Source: a virus
IMG/VR virus record: IMGVR_UViG_3300042731_000701
Coordinates: 1 to 23,148 of that record
Reading direction: 5' to 3' (one strand)
DNA: 23,148 nucleotides
Shown: one piece after another, positions 1 to 7,712 of the stretch
How positions within the stretch are numbered: position 1 is the first letter of the stretch
Layout: each line of letters starts with the position of its first letter
Position numbers and translations under genes: made by a program
The notes under the pieces: model-generated
Database searches by the model: none
Told to the model about the DNA's origin: nothing
What the model saw: the letters and a program-made list of their open reading frames with translations, nothing else

Positions 1-1478
1 TCACAGTTCCGGATTCTAAGATCGGATGGGCTAAGTCTTTTAGGGAACTTCTGTCTATGTTGTGGATTGGACACATTCCTAATTGGGATCTTTCTAATCT
101 ACGTGGTGCTGGAGAGCGCCTAAAGACTTTTGGTGGAAGGTCCTCGGGACCTGCTCCTCTGGACGATTTATTTAAGTTTACGGTCTCTTTGTTCCAGAAT
201 GCCGCTGGAAGACGTCTCACGTCGCTTGAGTGCCACGATCTGGTATGTAAGATAGCTGATATAGTGGTTGTTGGAGGAGTCCGTAGAAGCGCTCTCATTT
301 CGTTGAGTAATCTGTCTGACGATCGTATGAGAGAGGCTAAAACAGGCAAGTGGTGGGAAGATGATGGGCAACGTGCCCTCGCTAACAATTCTGCTTGTTA
401 TACTGAAACTCCAGGAATGGGTGTTTTTCTAAAAGAGTGGAAATCATTATATGACTCAAAATCAGGTGAACGAGGAATATTTAATAGAGTTGCTGCACAG
501 AAGCAAGCTGCTAAAAACGAGCGCAGAGATTCTATTAGAGAATTTGGAACAAATCCTTGTGGTGAAATCATCCTCAGATCCAAGCAGTTCTGCAATCTTA
601 CAGAAGTTGTTGTCAGACCAACAGACACTTTTGAGGAACTTAAAACAAAGGTGCGATTTGCTACGATACTTGGAACCCTCCAAGCCACACAGACAAACTT
701 CAGGTATTTAAGGAAAGAGTGGAGAACTAATACTGAAGAAGAAGCATTGCTTGGCGTAAGTCTCACTGGCATTATGGACCATCCATTAATGAATGGTACT
801 GACTCTAGCGTAGCTCTTGTGAAGCTATTAGGTATTTTAAAACAAGTAGCTATTGATACTAACAAAGAATGGGCAAAAAAACTTGGTATTAATCCTTCTG
901 CTGCTATCACTTGCGTTAAGCCTAGTGGAACCGTCAGCCAGCTTGTTGATTCTTCTAGTGGCATTCATACTAGACATAGTCCGTACTACATACGGACTGT
1001 AAGGTGTGATAAAAAAGATCCTATTGCCAAATTCATGGTAGAACAAGGATTTCCTGTAGAAGATGATATTACTAAGCCTGATCACAACTATGTGTTTAGT
1101 TTTCCTTGTAAAGCGCCAGAAGGCGCGCTAACTCGTAAAGATATATCTGCTGTTGATCACTTAAACCTATGGAAAATTTATCATGATTTCTGGTGTGAGC
1201 ACAACCCATCTATAACTGTATCTGTTAAAGAAGATGAGTGGTTTAAAGTTGGTGCTTGGGTATACGAGAATTTTGATAACAATTGTGGGGTATCCTTCCT
1301 ACCTTGGGTAGATCACGTATATCAACAAGCCCCATATCAAGAGTGTACAGAAGAACAATACAATGAAGTACTTAGTAGAATGCCTTCTGGTATTGATTGG
1401 GATAACATTGTAGAACTAGAAGATGGTACTATTGGTATTCAAGAGTTAGCCTGCACTGGTAATCAATGCGAGATATAA
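1..1478 (+). CDS. nrdJ: Class II (adenosylcobalamin-dependent) ribonucleoside-triphosphate reductase, 5'-truncated
   Basis: Reduces ribonucleotides to deoxyribonucleotides with a B12-generated thiyl radical, supplying dNTPs for phage replication. The frame is open from base 3 to the left edge, so the N-terminus is missing. An internal ATG at 57 follows conserved sequence and is not the start. NPCGEI places the thiyl-radical Cys at 558-560 with Glu two residues later. A second Cys (591-593) lies exactly 11 residues on, as C408 and C419 do in Lactobacillus leichmannii RTPR. Other family blocks are TFGGRSSGPAPL, GGVRRSALISLSN and CVKPSGTVSQLVDSSSGIH. The C-terminus ends in a CX4C pair (1452-1469), equivalent to the C731/C736 shuttle. 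About 220 N-terminal residues, including the partner of the second Cys, lie outside the window. I see no iron-binding small subunit, as expected for class II. It converges on the structural operon. Confidence 0.95.
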   Translation, partial: TVPDSKIGWAKSFRELLSMLWIGHIPNWDLSNLRGAGERLKTFGGRSSGPAPLDDLFKFTVSLFQNAAGRRLTSLECHDLVCKIADIVVVGGVRRSALISLSNLSDDRMREAKTGKWWEDDGQRALANNSACYTETPGMGVFLKEWKSLYDSKSGERGIFNRVAAQKQAAKNERRDSIREFGTNPCGEIILRSKQFCNLTEVVVRPTDTFEELKTKVRFATILGTLQATQTNFRYLRKEWRTNTEEEALLGVSLTGIMDHPLMNGTDSSVALVKLLGILKQVAIDTNKEWAKKLGINPSAAITCVKPSGTVSQLVDSSSGIHTRHSPYYIRTVRCDKKDPIAKFMVEQGFPVEDDITKPDHNYVFSFPCKAPEGALTRKDISAVDHLNLWKIYHDFWCEHNPSITVSVKEDEWFKVGAWVYENFDNNCGVSFLPWVDHVYQQAPYQECTEEQYNEVLSRMPSGIDWDNIVELEDGTIGIQELACTGNQCEI

Positions 1479-1503
1479 TCTTAGGCTAGTTTTATATGAG
1501 CAT

Positions 1504-1535
1504 AAAAAAGGCCCCTTAATTGGGGCCTTTCTTTT
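1504..1535. terminator. Bidirectional intrinsic terminator
   Basis: A perfect 9-bp stem AAAGGCCCC / GGGGCCTTT with a 6-base loop TTAATT. The left arm is preceded by an A run (1504-1509) and the right arm is followed by a T-rich stretch (CTTTTGT). It therefore has a U tract in both directions. It sits 25 bases after the reductase stop and 10 bases beyond the stop of the last - strand gene, at the meeting point of the two convergent units. Confidence 0.92.
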
Positions 1536-1544
1536 GTCTTGAAT

Positions 1545-1790
1545 TTATTGTTTTGGTTTTTCAACTACTAGTGGAATGTTTAACCTAACTAAGATAGCGT
1601 TTAGAGAATCTTGAATCCTATTCATGTCTTGATCAATCTTCTTCTCGTTCTTTTCAATAGCTTTAGCATTAACGGTAGTTACAGTTTTTACAGCAGCTAT
1701 ATCGGGAGTGTTCTTTACAAAAACCTGAGTAGCGGTACTTCCAACAAGTAAACTTAGAAGACTTACAATAACTGGTTGTTGCCATGCCAT
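1545..1790 (-). CDS. Small single-pass membrane protein, possible holin or spanin-like
   Basis: An 81-residue protein. Residues 6-26 (PVIVSLLSLLVGSTATQVFV region) form one hydrophobic segment. A polar, charged stretch follows (about residues 35-68, rich in K, E, N and D with hydrophobic residues at heptad-like spacing) that looks like a short coiled coil. It is the last gene of the late operon; its ATG shares one base with the stop of the large internal virion protein (TAATG), so translation is probably coupled. Small one-TM proteins at this position in podoviruses are often holins or inner-membrane spanins, but no diagnostic motif or partner lysis gene is visible here. The gene is clear; the function is only suggested. 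Confidence 0.8.
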   Translation of the reverse strand: MAWQQPVIVSLLSLLVGSTATQVFVKNTPDIAAVKTVTTVNAKAIEKNEKKIDQDMNRIQDSLNAILVRLNIPLVVEKPKQ

Positions 1791-4700
1791 TAGCGGCCTC
1801 CTCTACTTGCAGATCTTCCTGAAGATCGCGAAGCATTTCTTCCTCTTTTCTTAGCTTTGTGGATTACACGTAATTCATCCAATAGCTTTTGTTTTAAAGG
1901 AAATCCACCAACCATCTGCACAGCAGCCCTAGCTATAGGCTTAACAGATTTAGACTCTGTAGCCTGTACTGTACTACGTGCAAGATTAGTAGCATCGCCT
2001 GCTGCTGGACCTAACAAAGCTCCTACAGCACGTCCAGGATTATCTGAAGCTAAACCACTAAATATATCCATAGCAATACCAATACCTCCAACAGCAATCA
2101 TACCACGAAGTACTCGTTCCGTCATAGTGAATTCGCGATCATCTGCGGTTATTGTTCGTCTTAGTTCATCGACTCCCATTCCTAGTGGAGTACTAACAGT
2201 TAGGTATGTAACTAACGGCATAAAATTCCCATCAAGGGCTTCTTTAACAACATTATCTTTAATAAATTTCCCTGCATTAAACGCGAATGATTTAAACTTA
2301 GTAAACAGGCGACCATAAGGTCCTCGCCAAGCAAGAGGCAACTTACTCATATCATTAGTAAAGTTCACAATATTGGAGAACTTGTGCATAGCTTGTAGTG
2401 CATCGCCTTCTGTAAACTCTCCTACAGATTTGTTAGAGTCTAGCCCAAGTTCGTCTAAAGCCTTCTTAACCCATGCTTGTTGTTTAGCCAGATCTTTACC
2501 ACCAATCTCTCCGGCCTCGATCATCGCCTTACGATTCATGACACTCTCGAAATGTGCACGGCCCATATTAGCGGCAAGTATGCGTTGCCATTGTTCAGCC
2601 TTTACAAACCCTACCGATCTAAGAAAAGATGAAGGATCGTTGATCGGATCGAATACGCTAGGTAATGAGTTTATGATCTTGTGATTTAAAGACCCCTCTC
2701 CAAGTACCTGCAACACCGTAGCCTCATAAGCTGCTGCTGATCGTAACGCCGCATCCCTGGAGAACTTACCTTCTTTTCTAAACAATCCTTGAATGCCCTT
2801 TCTATATGCATTAAGTAAAGAAAGAGGATTCTTATTGTATTTTGCTAACTGAGTAAGACCAAATACAGTTGCTTGAGTAACATTAGGTATCTGTGACAAA
2901 GATAACTTAAGTGTCTCAAATGCATTTATAGAACCAAGGATTTGCCGACTACTTTCAGATATAGCTAATTGCTTAGCTATTGCCATTCCTCTAGAATCGC
3001 CCACAGAAGAATAATAAGTATGACTAGCCACATCGAATGCATGTGCTCCGTGTTGATTTTTAAGGGTATTAGCTAACGAGTTAAAGATTTCATCATTAGC
3101 TCCGAACTCGTCTGCATAAGCAAACCTCTTTGCGACATCGTGAAAATACTCTGTCAAGACTACAGTAGGATCATCCAATAAGAAAGGATTTAATAGTTGT
3201 TCGTTCTTAGGAAATAACACTCTTCGTTTTTCAAGATGGTGTGATCTTTGTTTAGGTGCTACGTTTTTTCGCTTCGATAGCAGCTTTAAGGCTGCGTCTC
3301 GGGTCATAATGTATTTGCCATTTTTGAAACTAAAGAAATCTCCAAGTTCCCCAACCTTGCCATGCGTGATGTGCTCTAATATATTTTCAGCATCTAGCTT
3401 ATCAAATTGCTGAGAAGTTAAAGTATCCACCCACAGAGATTTCCCTTCCTTGGTAGCAAGGTAAGGATCATTATAGACACGAGGCCAATAAGGTTTTTTA
3501 GAAAAAGCAGCAGCTTGATTTGAACTCATCATGCCGCGTCGTACAGCATGATTCAAAATGTGATCGAACTGTGCTTTAGTGATGGCCCGAAGATCCGCCA
3601 CTTTCTTAGATATGGGTTTAGTAATACCTTGCATGACCCTACTAAAATTAGCAAGTTCTTCTTTAGAAAATGTTCTAAGACGTTTAGATATAGGCAACAT
3701 CATAGTTGTGCCAAGCTTTTGAACGTCCATTTCTGCTTGGTCTAATTTCTTAGCTATAACCTCTCCAACATTCCCAAAAGCTCTTAATTGACGCTGTGGG
3801 CTAGCAATCTTATATCCCCAATAATTATCTTTAGCAACAGCCTCGGAGAATTCATGAAGATTCTTCTTAAGATATTGAGATGTCTTTCCTAAAACCTTAT
3901 AGGTTTTACCAGCCGTCCACGGCAACCCTAAACCTATAGCAGCTCCTACAATAGCGCCTTCTGGACCATCCATCTTATAACCAACAGCAGCACCTAACCC
4001 TGCTGCTCCCATATGAGCTAACAAATTGTTGCTTATATTCCCAGCTTGATTTTTAAATATCAAAGGAAGATCTGTTGAAGCTCCGGGCGATCTAGTAGGA
4101 TCGCCGCCAGCTTGTTGTTTAAGAAAGGCAACAGCAGCCTCATCTTCTTTATCAATAAGTCTGGAAGCCTTATCAAACATTTCAGGAGAAGGCAATGCGG
4201 GTAGTTCTTTTTTAGGACGTAAGACAGCCGGAACTTCTGGTGCCTCGACTCTACCAACTTCTTGTAATTCAATATCTTTAAGCAATTTAGTACGCTGAAG
4301 AGCTTGTTCTTCGGCTGTACCAGCATCTGAAAGAGCTCTAATTGTTTTAGCGTTTTTCGAGTAGTTCGCAAGAAAATCTTCTAGCTGCTTAAATTCCTTA
4401 ACACTTTCATATGTCAACGCTTTTTGCGAAGTTTCACTAGGAGCAGGCAAACGCTTTGCCGGAGGAGGTAACGCTTGCTGTTGTATAGTATTTAATTCAG
4501 GAACTAGCTCAGTACTAGCTGTCTTGGATTTAGGAACTAAAGCTGTCGATCCTTTATTGTTAAGATTTAATTTTGAATTAACCGTTTCAGCCAAAGCTTT
4601 CGGATCAGCGTCTTTTATATCGTATTTCTCTAATTGACGCGACATGTCCTCAGCTGTTACTGGAACACCGTCTCTCATCTTTCCAGTAATCCACTTAGTA

Positions 4701-5425
4701 AAGTGGTAGCCGCCCTTAATCAATAAGGGACCAGCAATAGCACCCAAACCAAAAGCCACAGCAGAGGATTCCGGATCTATTTGTCCGGAGCGTGCTAAAT
4801 CAAATACACTTTGATCGAAAGCAGCCAGAGACCCTGATGCAAGTGCTATTTTATAGATAGATGTAGCGGCACTTCCTACTGGAAGTGCTGTAGAAGGATC
4901 TGCAACTACCTTTCCAAAACCACCTAAAGTAGCTTCCCAAGAATCTTGCCATCGTGTACCATAGATGTTTGCAAACTCTTTTTGGAGCATTTGTTCATGT
5001 TGATATTGTTGTTTTTGGCGCACTGCTTCTTTATATTGATCTGCTTCTGCTTGCTTCTGGGCTTCCATAGGAAACCTAGCTGTGGGCTGCATTAAAGCTC
5101 CTGTAAAACTTCCAGGAGAACTTAACACAGACATAGACAAATCTTTAAGCGCCTTATTTTCAATACCAGCAGTAAGTTTTTCTAGGTGGCTTGATCTAGC
5201 CTGCCTGGAGTACTCATCTTGCAATGAGTTCTGTTGAGAGATATCAAATATATTCTGAGTAAGATTTTTTGCTCTTTTAAAACCAAACTTTAATTTCTCC
5301 ATGCTACTAGGAGTATCCATTTTACCTTCAGCGATTAAGCGCTCCTCTAGCTTAAGCTTAAGTTTTTGCTTAGCTTCATCTGGAAGATTATTAATTAGAG
5401 AAATAGTTTGTTTTGTAATAGGCAT
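1790..5425 (-). CDS. Large internal virion / DNA-ejection protein
   Basis: A 1211-residue protein, the largest in the window. I see no catalytic motif for transglycosylase or peptidase. The N-terminal ~160 residues are helical and Gln/Lys/Glu rich. A hydrophobic Gly/Ala stretch follows (about 165-240), then a Pro/Ala/Glu-rich linker (about 290-415). At 470-500 there is a glycine-zipper-like segment (GAAGLGAAVGYK, then GAIVGAAIGLG). More hydrophobic segments lie near the C-terminus (LVTYLTVSTPLGMGV; VLRGMIAVGGIGIAMDIF). The last 22 residues hold nine Lys/Arg and no acidic residue. Size, position after the tail genes and membrane-active segments fit the largest ejected proteins of podoviruses (P22 gp16 or T7 gp16 by role, not by visible homology). 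There is no clear Shine-Dalgarno, and the start is 11 bases after the upstream stop. Confidence 0.8.
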   Translation of the reverse strand: MPITKQTISLINNLPDEAKQKLKLKLEERLIAEGKMDTPSSMEKLKFGFKRAKNLTQNIFDISQQNSLQDEYSRQARSSHLEKLTAGIENKALKDLSMSVLSSPGSFTGALMQPTARFPMEAQKQAEADQYKEAVRQKQQYQHEQMLQKEFANIYGTRWQDSWEATLGGFGKVVADPSTALPVGSAATSIYKIALASGSLAAFDQSVFDLARSGQIDPESSAVAFGLGAIAGPLLIKGGYHFTKWITGKMRDGVPVTAEDMSRQLEKYDIKDADPKALAETVNSKLNLNNKGSTALVPKSKTASTELVPELNTIQQQALPPPAKRLPAPSETSQKALTYESVKEFKQLEDFLANYSKNAKTIRALSDAGTAEEQALQRTKLLKDIELQEVGRVEAPEVPAVLRPKKELPALPSPEMFDKASRLIDKEDEAAVAFLKQQAGGDPTRSPGASTDLPLIFKNQAGNISNNLLAHMGAAGLGAAVGYKMDGPEGAIVGAAIGLGLPWTAGKTYKVLGKTSQYLKKNLHEFSEAVAKDNYWGYKIASPQRQLRAFGNVGEVIAKKLDQAEMDVQKLGTTMMLPISKRLRTFSKEELANFSRVMQGITKPISKKVADLRAITKAQFDHILNHAVRRGMMSSNQAAAFSKKPYWPRVYNDPYLATKEGKSLWVDTLTSQQFDKLDAENILEHITHGKVGELGDFFSFKNGKYIMTRDAALKLLSKRKNVAPKQRSHHLEKRRVLFPKNEQLLNPFLLDDPTVVLTEYFHDVAKRFAYADEFGANDEIFNSLANTLKNQHGAHAFDVASHTYYSSVGDSRGMAIAKQLAISESSRQILGSINAFETLKLSLSQIPNVTQATVFGLTQLAKYNKNPLSLLNAYRKGIQGLFRKEGKFSRDAALRSAAAYEATVLQVLGEGSLNHKIINSLPSVFDPINDPSSFLRSVGFVKAEQWQRILAANMGRAHFESVMNRKAMIEAGEIGGKDLAKQQAWVKKALDELGLDSNKSVGEFTEGDALQAMHKFSNIVNFTNDMSKLPLAWRGPYGRLFTKFKSFAFNAGKFIKDNVVKEALDGNFMPLVTYLTVSTPLGMGVDELRRTITADDREFTMTERVLRGMIAVGGIGIAMDIFSGLASDNPGRAVGALLGPAAGDATNLARSTVQATESKSVKPIARAAVQMVGGFPLKQKLLDELRVIHKAKKRGRNASRSSGRSASRGGR

Positions 5426-5436
5426 AGGAATATGGA

Positions 5437-6417
5437 CTATTTAAAATTAATCGAATTTAAGTATTGATACAGTTCAGAAACATCTTGAATATTATCAGGC
5501 GCAGCCAGTGCCTCACTTATATCGTAATCATTTAGTTCTTCCTCAGTTCGAGGACGAAATACTCTACCCCCACCAAAAATGCCTGTGCTATCGAGTATCC
5601 ATTTACGTTGAATATATTGTTTAGCTTTATCAAAGTCCTTATACCGCTTGATGGCTTGTTCAAAATCTTTTTGTGTAACCAAGTATGAACTTTGATCTAC
5701 GTCATATTCTGGATTGCCAGAAGAGTCCACAGCCCCTAAATCTGGAAAAGCGTCCTTCATACTTGAAGCTAGTTCATTTTGTTCAGCCTTACGCGCATTA
5801 GCTCGTTCTTCTTGATCAAGAGCTTTTAAGTACTGTTGTGTTACGGCTGCAACGGCTGTATCGCCTCTAGCCATAGCGACTTGATAATCGTTAGCAAGCT
5901 TAGCTCGATTACTTTTATAAATATCAGGATCAAACTTAAGCTTTAAAGCTTCAAGCATATTTTTTAAACCGTACTCGTAATCAAGTAAATCTTTTGCTTT
6001 ACGCTGATCTACATCATTTACGACTTCGTCTTCAATAGCTTGAATGTTTTGCTTAGTGCGGCTGGAGTATATAGGTTCAAGTCCCCAAGACAACAACTTA
6101 TCCTTGCGTTCTTGAGGATCTAGGTTTGGATACGTGTTGTTAAAGAAAGCCGATGTCGCATCGTTATAAGACTTATAGTCTCCTACATTTTGCAACATTG
6201 AAGCAAGTTTTCTTTTGTCAGATAAATCCTTCTGTTTAGCAGCTTCGTCTTTGATGCCTTCAACTCGAAAAGGAGCTGTTTCCTTAGCCTCAGATGTCGC
6301 CTGTTCAGTTGATGCTGCTTGAGCTCTTTCCAAGCGTTTGCGCTCTAGATTTAAACTTCTAGGTTGAGGAGGTTCCCACGTACGAGCCAACAAAGAAAGT
6401 AGTGTATCACTAACCAT
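5437..6417 (-). CDS. Putative internal virion / ejection protein, unrecognised family
   Basis: A 326-residue soluble, highly charged protein, predicted mostly helical: long Lys/Glu/Gln/Ala-rich stretches such as residues 20-90 and 190-220 look coiled-coil prone. I see no membrane segment and no catalytic motif. It lies between the repeat-bearing ejection-type protein and the 1211-residue protein, matching the middle gene of the three-gene ejection cassette of P22 (gp7, gp20, gp16) by position only. The start is well supported: AGGAG lies 8 bases upstream of the ATG, and the stop of the preceding gene (TAG) is embedded in that Shine-Dalgarno. The ejection role is inferred from context. Confidence 0.72.
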   Translation of the reverse strand: MVSDTLLSLLARTWEPPQPRSLNLERKRLERAQAASTEQATSEAKETAPFRVEGIKDEAAKQKDLSDKRKLASMLQNVGDYKSYNDATSAFFNNTYPNLDPQERKDKLLSWGLEPIYSSRTKQNIQAIEDEVVNDVDQRKAKDLLDYEYGLKNMLEALKLKFDPDIYKSNRAKLANDYQVAMARGDTAVAAVTQQYLKALDQEERANARKAEQNELASSMKDAFPDLGAVDSSGNPEYDVDQSSYLVTQKDFEQAIKRYKDFDKAKQYIQRKWILDSTGIFGGGRVFRPRTEEELNDYDISEALAAPDNIQDVSELYQYLNSINFK

Positions 6418-6428
6418 TTATTAGTCTC

Positions 6429-7700
6429 CTATAAACCAAAAAAAGAACCTAAACTATCGCCAATAGATTGTAGTGAGCCTCCAATACTGCCCCAAGTACC
6501 TAACTTACCAGATGCATTAATTTGTCCTATATCAGCGCGCTGTGCTGCTAAAGTATCGTATCCACCAGTATAAAGATTAGATAAATTAGCACCTAATGTA
6601 CCGCTAGCATTGCTCAAACCACCAGCAGCAGTATAACCAAGATTAGCTAATCCTTGATAATTCTGTATTTGCTGTAATTGGTTTTGACGAACCATGTCGT
6701 ACTCATTAAGAGCACGAGTATACGCGTCAGTTTGTCTGCCGTAGTTAAGGTTCTGCAAATCAATATCTCTATTATAGCCTAGCTCGTTTACGCCTAATGC
6801 ACGATTAAATGTATCAGTTTGTCGTTGATAGCCTAATTGATTTTCATTAAGACCTATTCCATAAACATCCATTTGTCTGTTATATGCCGTCTGATTCTCA
6901 TCGCGAGAACGGCCATAAGTGTCTACTTGGCGATTGTACAATGTTTGATTAGCATTCATTGCTCGATCGTAAGTATCTACTTGACGATTATAACCAAGCT
7001 GGTTTTCTCCTAAAGCTGTAGTATACTTATCTTGATACTCTCCGAACTGTCTATTATACTCATTTTCATATTCTGTAGAAGCCAGACCTTGAGCGTAGTC
7101 AGTAAGACCTGCTACCCTATTTCCACTAAGCTTATAACCGCTTGCTGCCATTTGTCTGTCAACAGCCTGCAATCCTTGATTCAGACGGAAATTATATGAA
7201 TCAGTTGATCCTAATTGCGAAGCATCAAATGAAAAACGAGGCAACGATCCCAATGAATTATCTATATTAGGAGTATTGCCTAAGGAATTATCAATTCCGG
7301 GAAGATTTCCTAGTGATGTATTAACTTGTGGTAAACCGTCCAAACTTCCATTCACAGACGGAAGAGAATTTAGTGAGTATTTTGGATCTTTGACAGAGGT
7401 TTGTACAGTTCCATAATAGTGAAACGGTCTAGGATCATATCCTAAAACAGATTTTTCATATCCAGATATGCCTGTATTTCCTAATTGAATATACGGTGAC
7501 ATTAATTCAGTTTGTGTATCATAGGAGTTCTGTAACGCTTCAACAGATTTATCCATGCCCTCTTGTGTATAGCCCATAGCCGCTTCCACACCAGTGCGGG
7601 CTTGTTTTGTTGCTTGCTTTGATCCGTGCGCCCCTAAAAGACCTGTTATTCCTCCAGTAACACCGCTTACCAAATCTCCTAATCCACCTAATAAACCCAT
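6429..7700 (-). CDS. DNA-transfer / ejection-type virion protein with two tandem repeat arrays
   Basis: A 423-residue protein. The ATG at 7700 is preferred over an upstream in-frame TTG (7712) because GGAG lies 6 bases before it. The N-terminus is Gly/Leu-rich and could insert in membranes (MGLLGGLGDLVSGVTGG). Residues 109-158 are five 10-residue repeats around SLGNLPxIDN. Residues 171-216 carry the block YNFRLNQGLQAVDRQMAASG followed by SGNRVAGLTDYAQGLAS, which I recognise from phage DNA-transfer or minor tail proteins. Residues 237-337 are 18-residue repeats of the form YNRQVDTYxRAxxENQxx, then a Gly/Ser-rich C-terminus. By position and composition it corresponds to the small ejection proteins (P22 gp7 or T7 gp14 type). 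It is the first of three consecutive putative ejection genes. Confidence 0.85.
   Translation of the reverse strand: MGLLGGLGDLVSGVTGGITGLLGAHGSKQATKQARTGVEAAMGYTQEGMDKSVEALQNSYDTQTELMSPYIQLGNTGISGYEKSVLGYDPRPFHYYGTVQTSVKDPKYSLNSLPSVNGSLDGLPQVNTSLGNLPGIDNSLGNTPNIDNSLGSLPRFSFDASQLGSTDSYNFRLNQGLQAVDRQMAASGYKLSGNRVAGLTDYAQGLASTEYENEYNRQFGEYQDKYTTALGENQLGYNRQVDTYDRAMNANQTLYNRQVDTYGRSRDENQTAYNRQMDVYGIGLNENQLGYQRQTDTFNRALGVNELGYNRDIDLQNLNYGRQTDAYTRALNEYDMVRQNQLQQIQNYQGLANLGYTAAGGLSNASGTLGANLSNLYTGGYDTLAAQRADIGQINASGKLGTWGSIGGSLQSIGDSLGSFFGL
6690..6992 (-). repeat. Coding tandem repeat, 18-residue units
   Basis: Five 54-base units, encoding YNRQVDTYDRAMNANQTL, YNRQVDTYGRSRDENQTA, YNRQMDVYGIGLNENQLG, YQRQTDTFNRALGVNELG and, after a shortened unit, YGRQTDAYTRALNEYDMV. 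A more divergent copy precedes them. Codons for identical residues differ between units (for example CGT CAA GTA GAT versus CGC CAA GTA GAC), so the array is old at the DNA level while the protein pattern is kept. Periodic Tyr and Gln with charged positions suggests an extended helical rod. Confidence 0.9.
7227..7376 (-). repeat. Coding tandem repeat, 10-residue units
   Basis: Five 30-base units encoding SLNSLPSVNG, SLDGLPQVNT, SLGNLPGIDN, SLGNTPNIDN and SLGSLPRFSF. The consensus is S-L-G-N-L-P-x-I/V-D/N-N. Proline at a fixed position argues against a continuous helix and for a turn-rich or beta-solenoid-like spacer between the N-terminal region and the conserved core of the ejection protein. 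Confidence 0.9.
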
Positions 7701-7712
7701 TGTATTCTCCAA

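Noticed and set aside
398-964. 188-codon - strand frame opposite the ribonucleotide reductase
   Set aside because: It is antisense to conserved catalytic sequence; no ribosome binding site or recognisable motif.
1857-2318. 153-codon + strand frame opposite the large internal virion protein
   Set aside because: Shadow of a real gene; Ser/Pro/Ile-rich product without domain features and no upstream Shine-Dalgarno.
6690-7376. Repeats as a CRISPR array or origin iterons
   Set aside because: The periodicity is 54 and 30 bases, in frame, with synonymous differences between units and no unique spacers. These are coding repeats.
7701-7712. Upstream TTG start for the repeat-bearing ejection protein
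   Set aside because: The TTG overlaps the Shine-Dalgarno (TTGGAG) of the ATG four codons later, so the ATG at 7700 is the better start.
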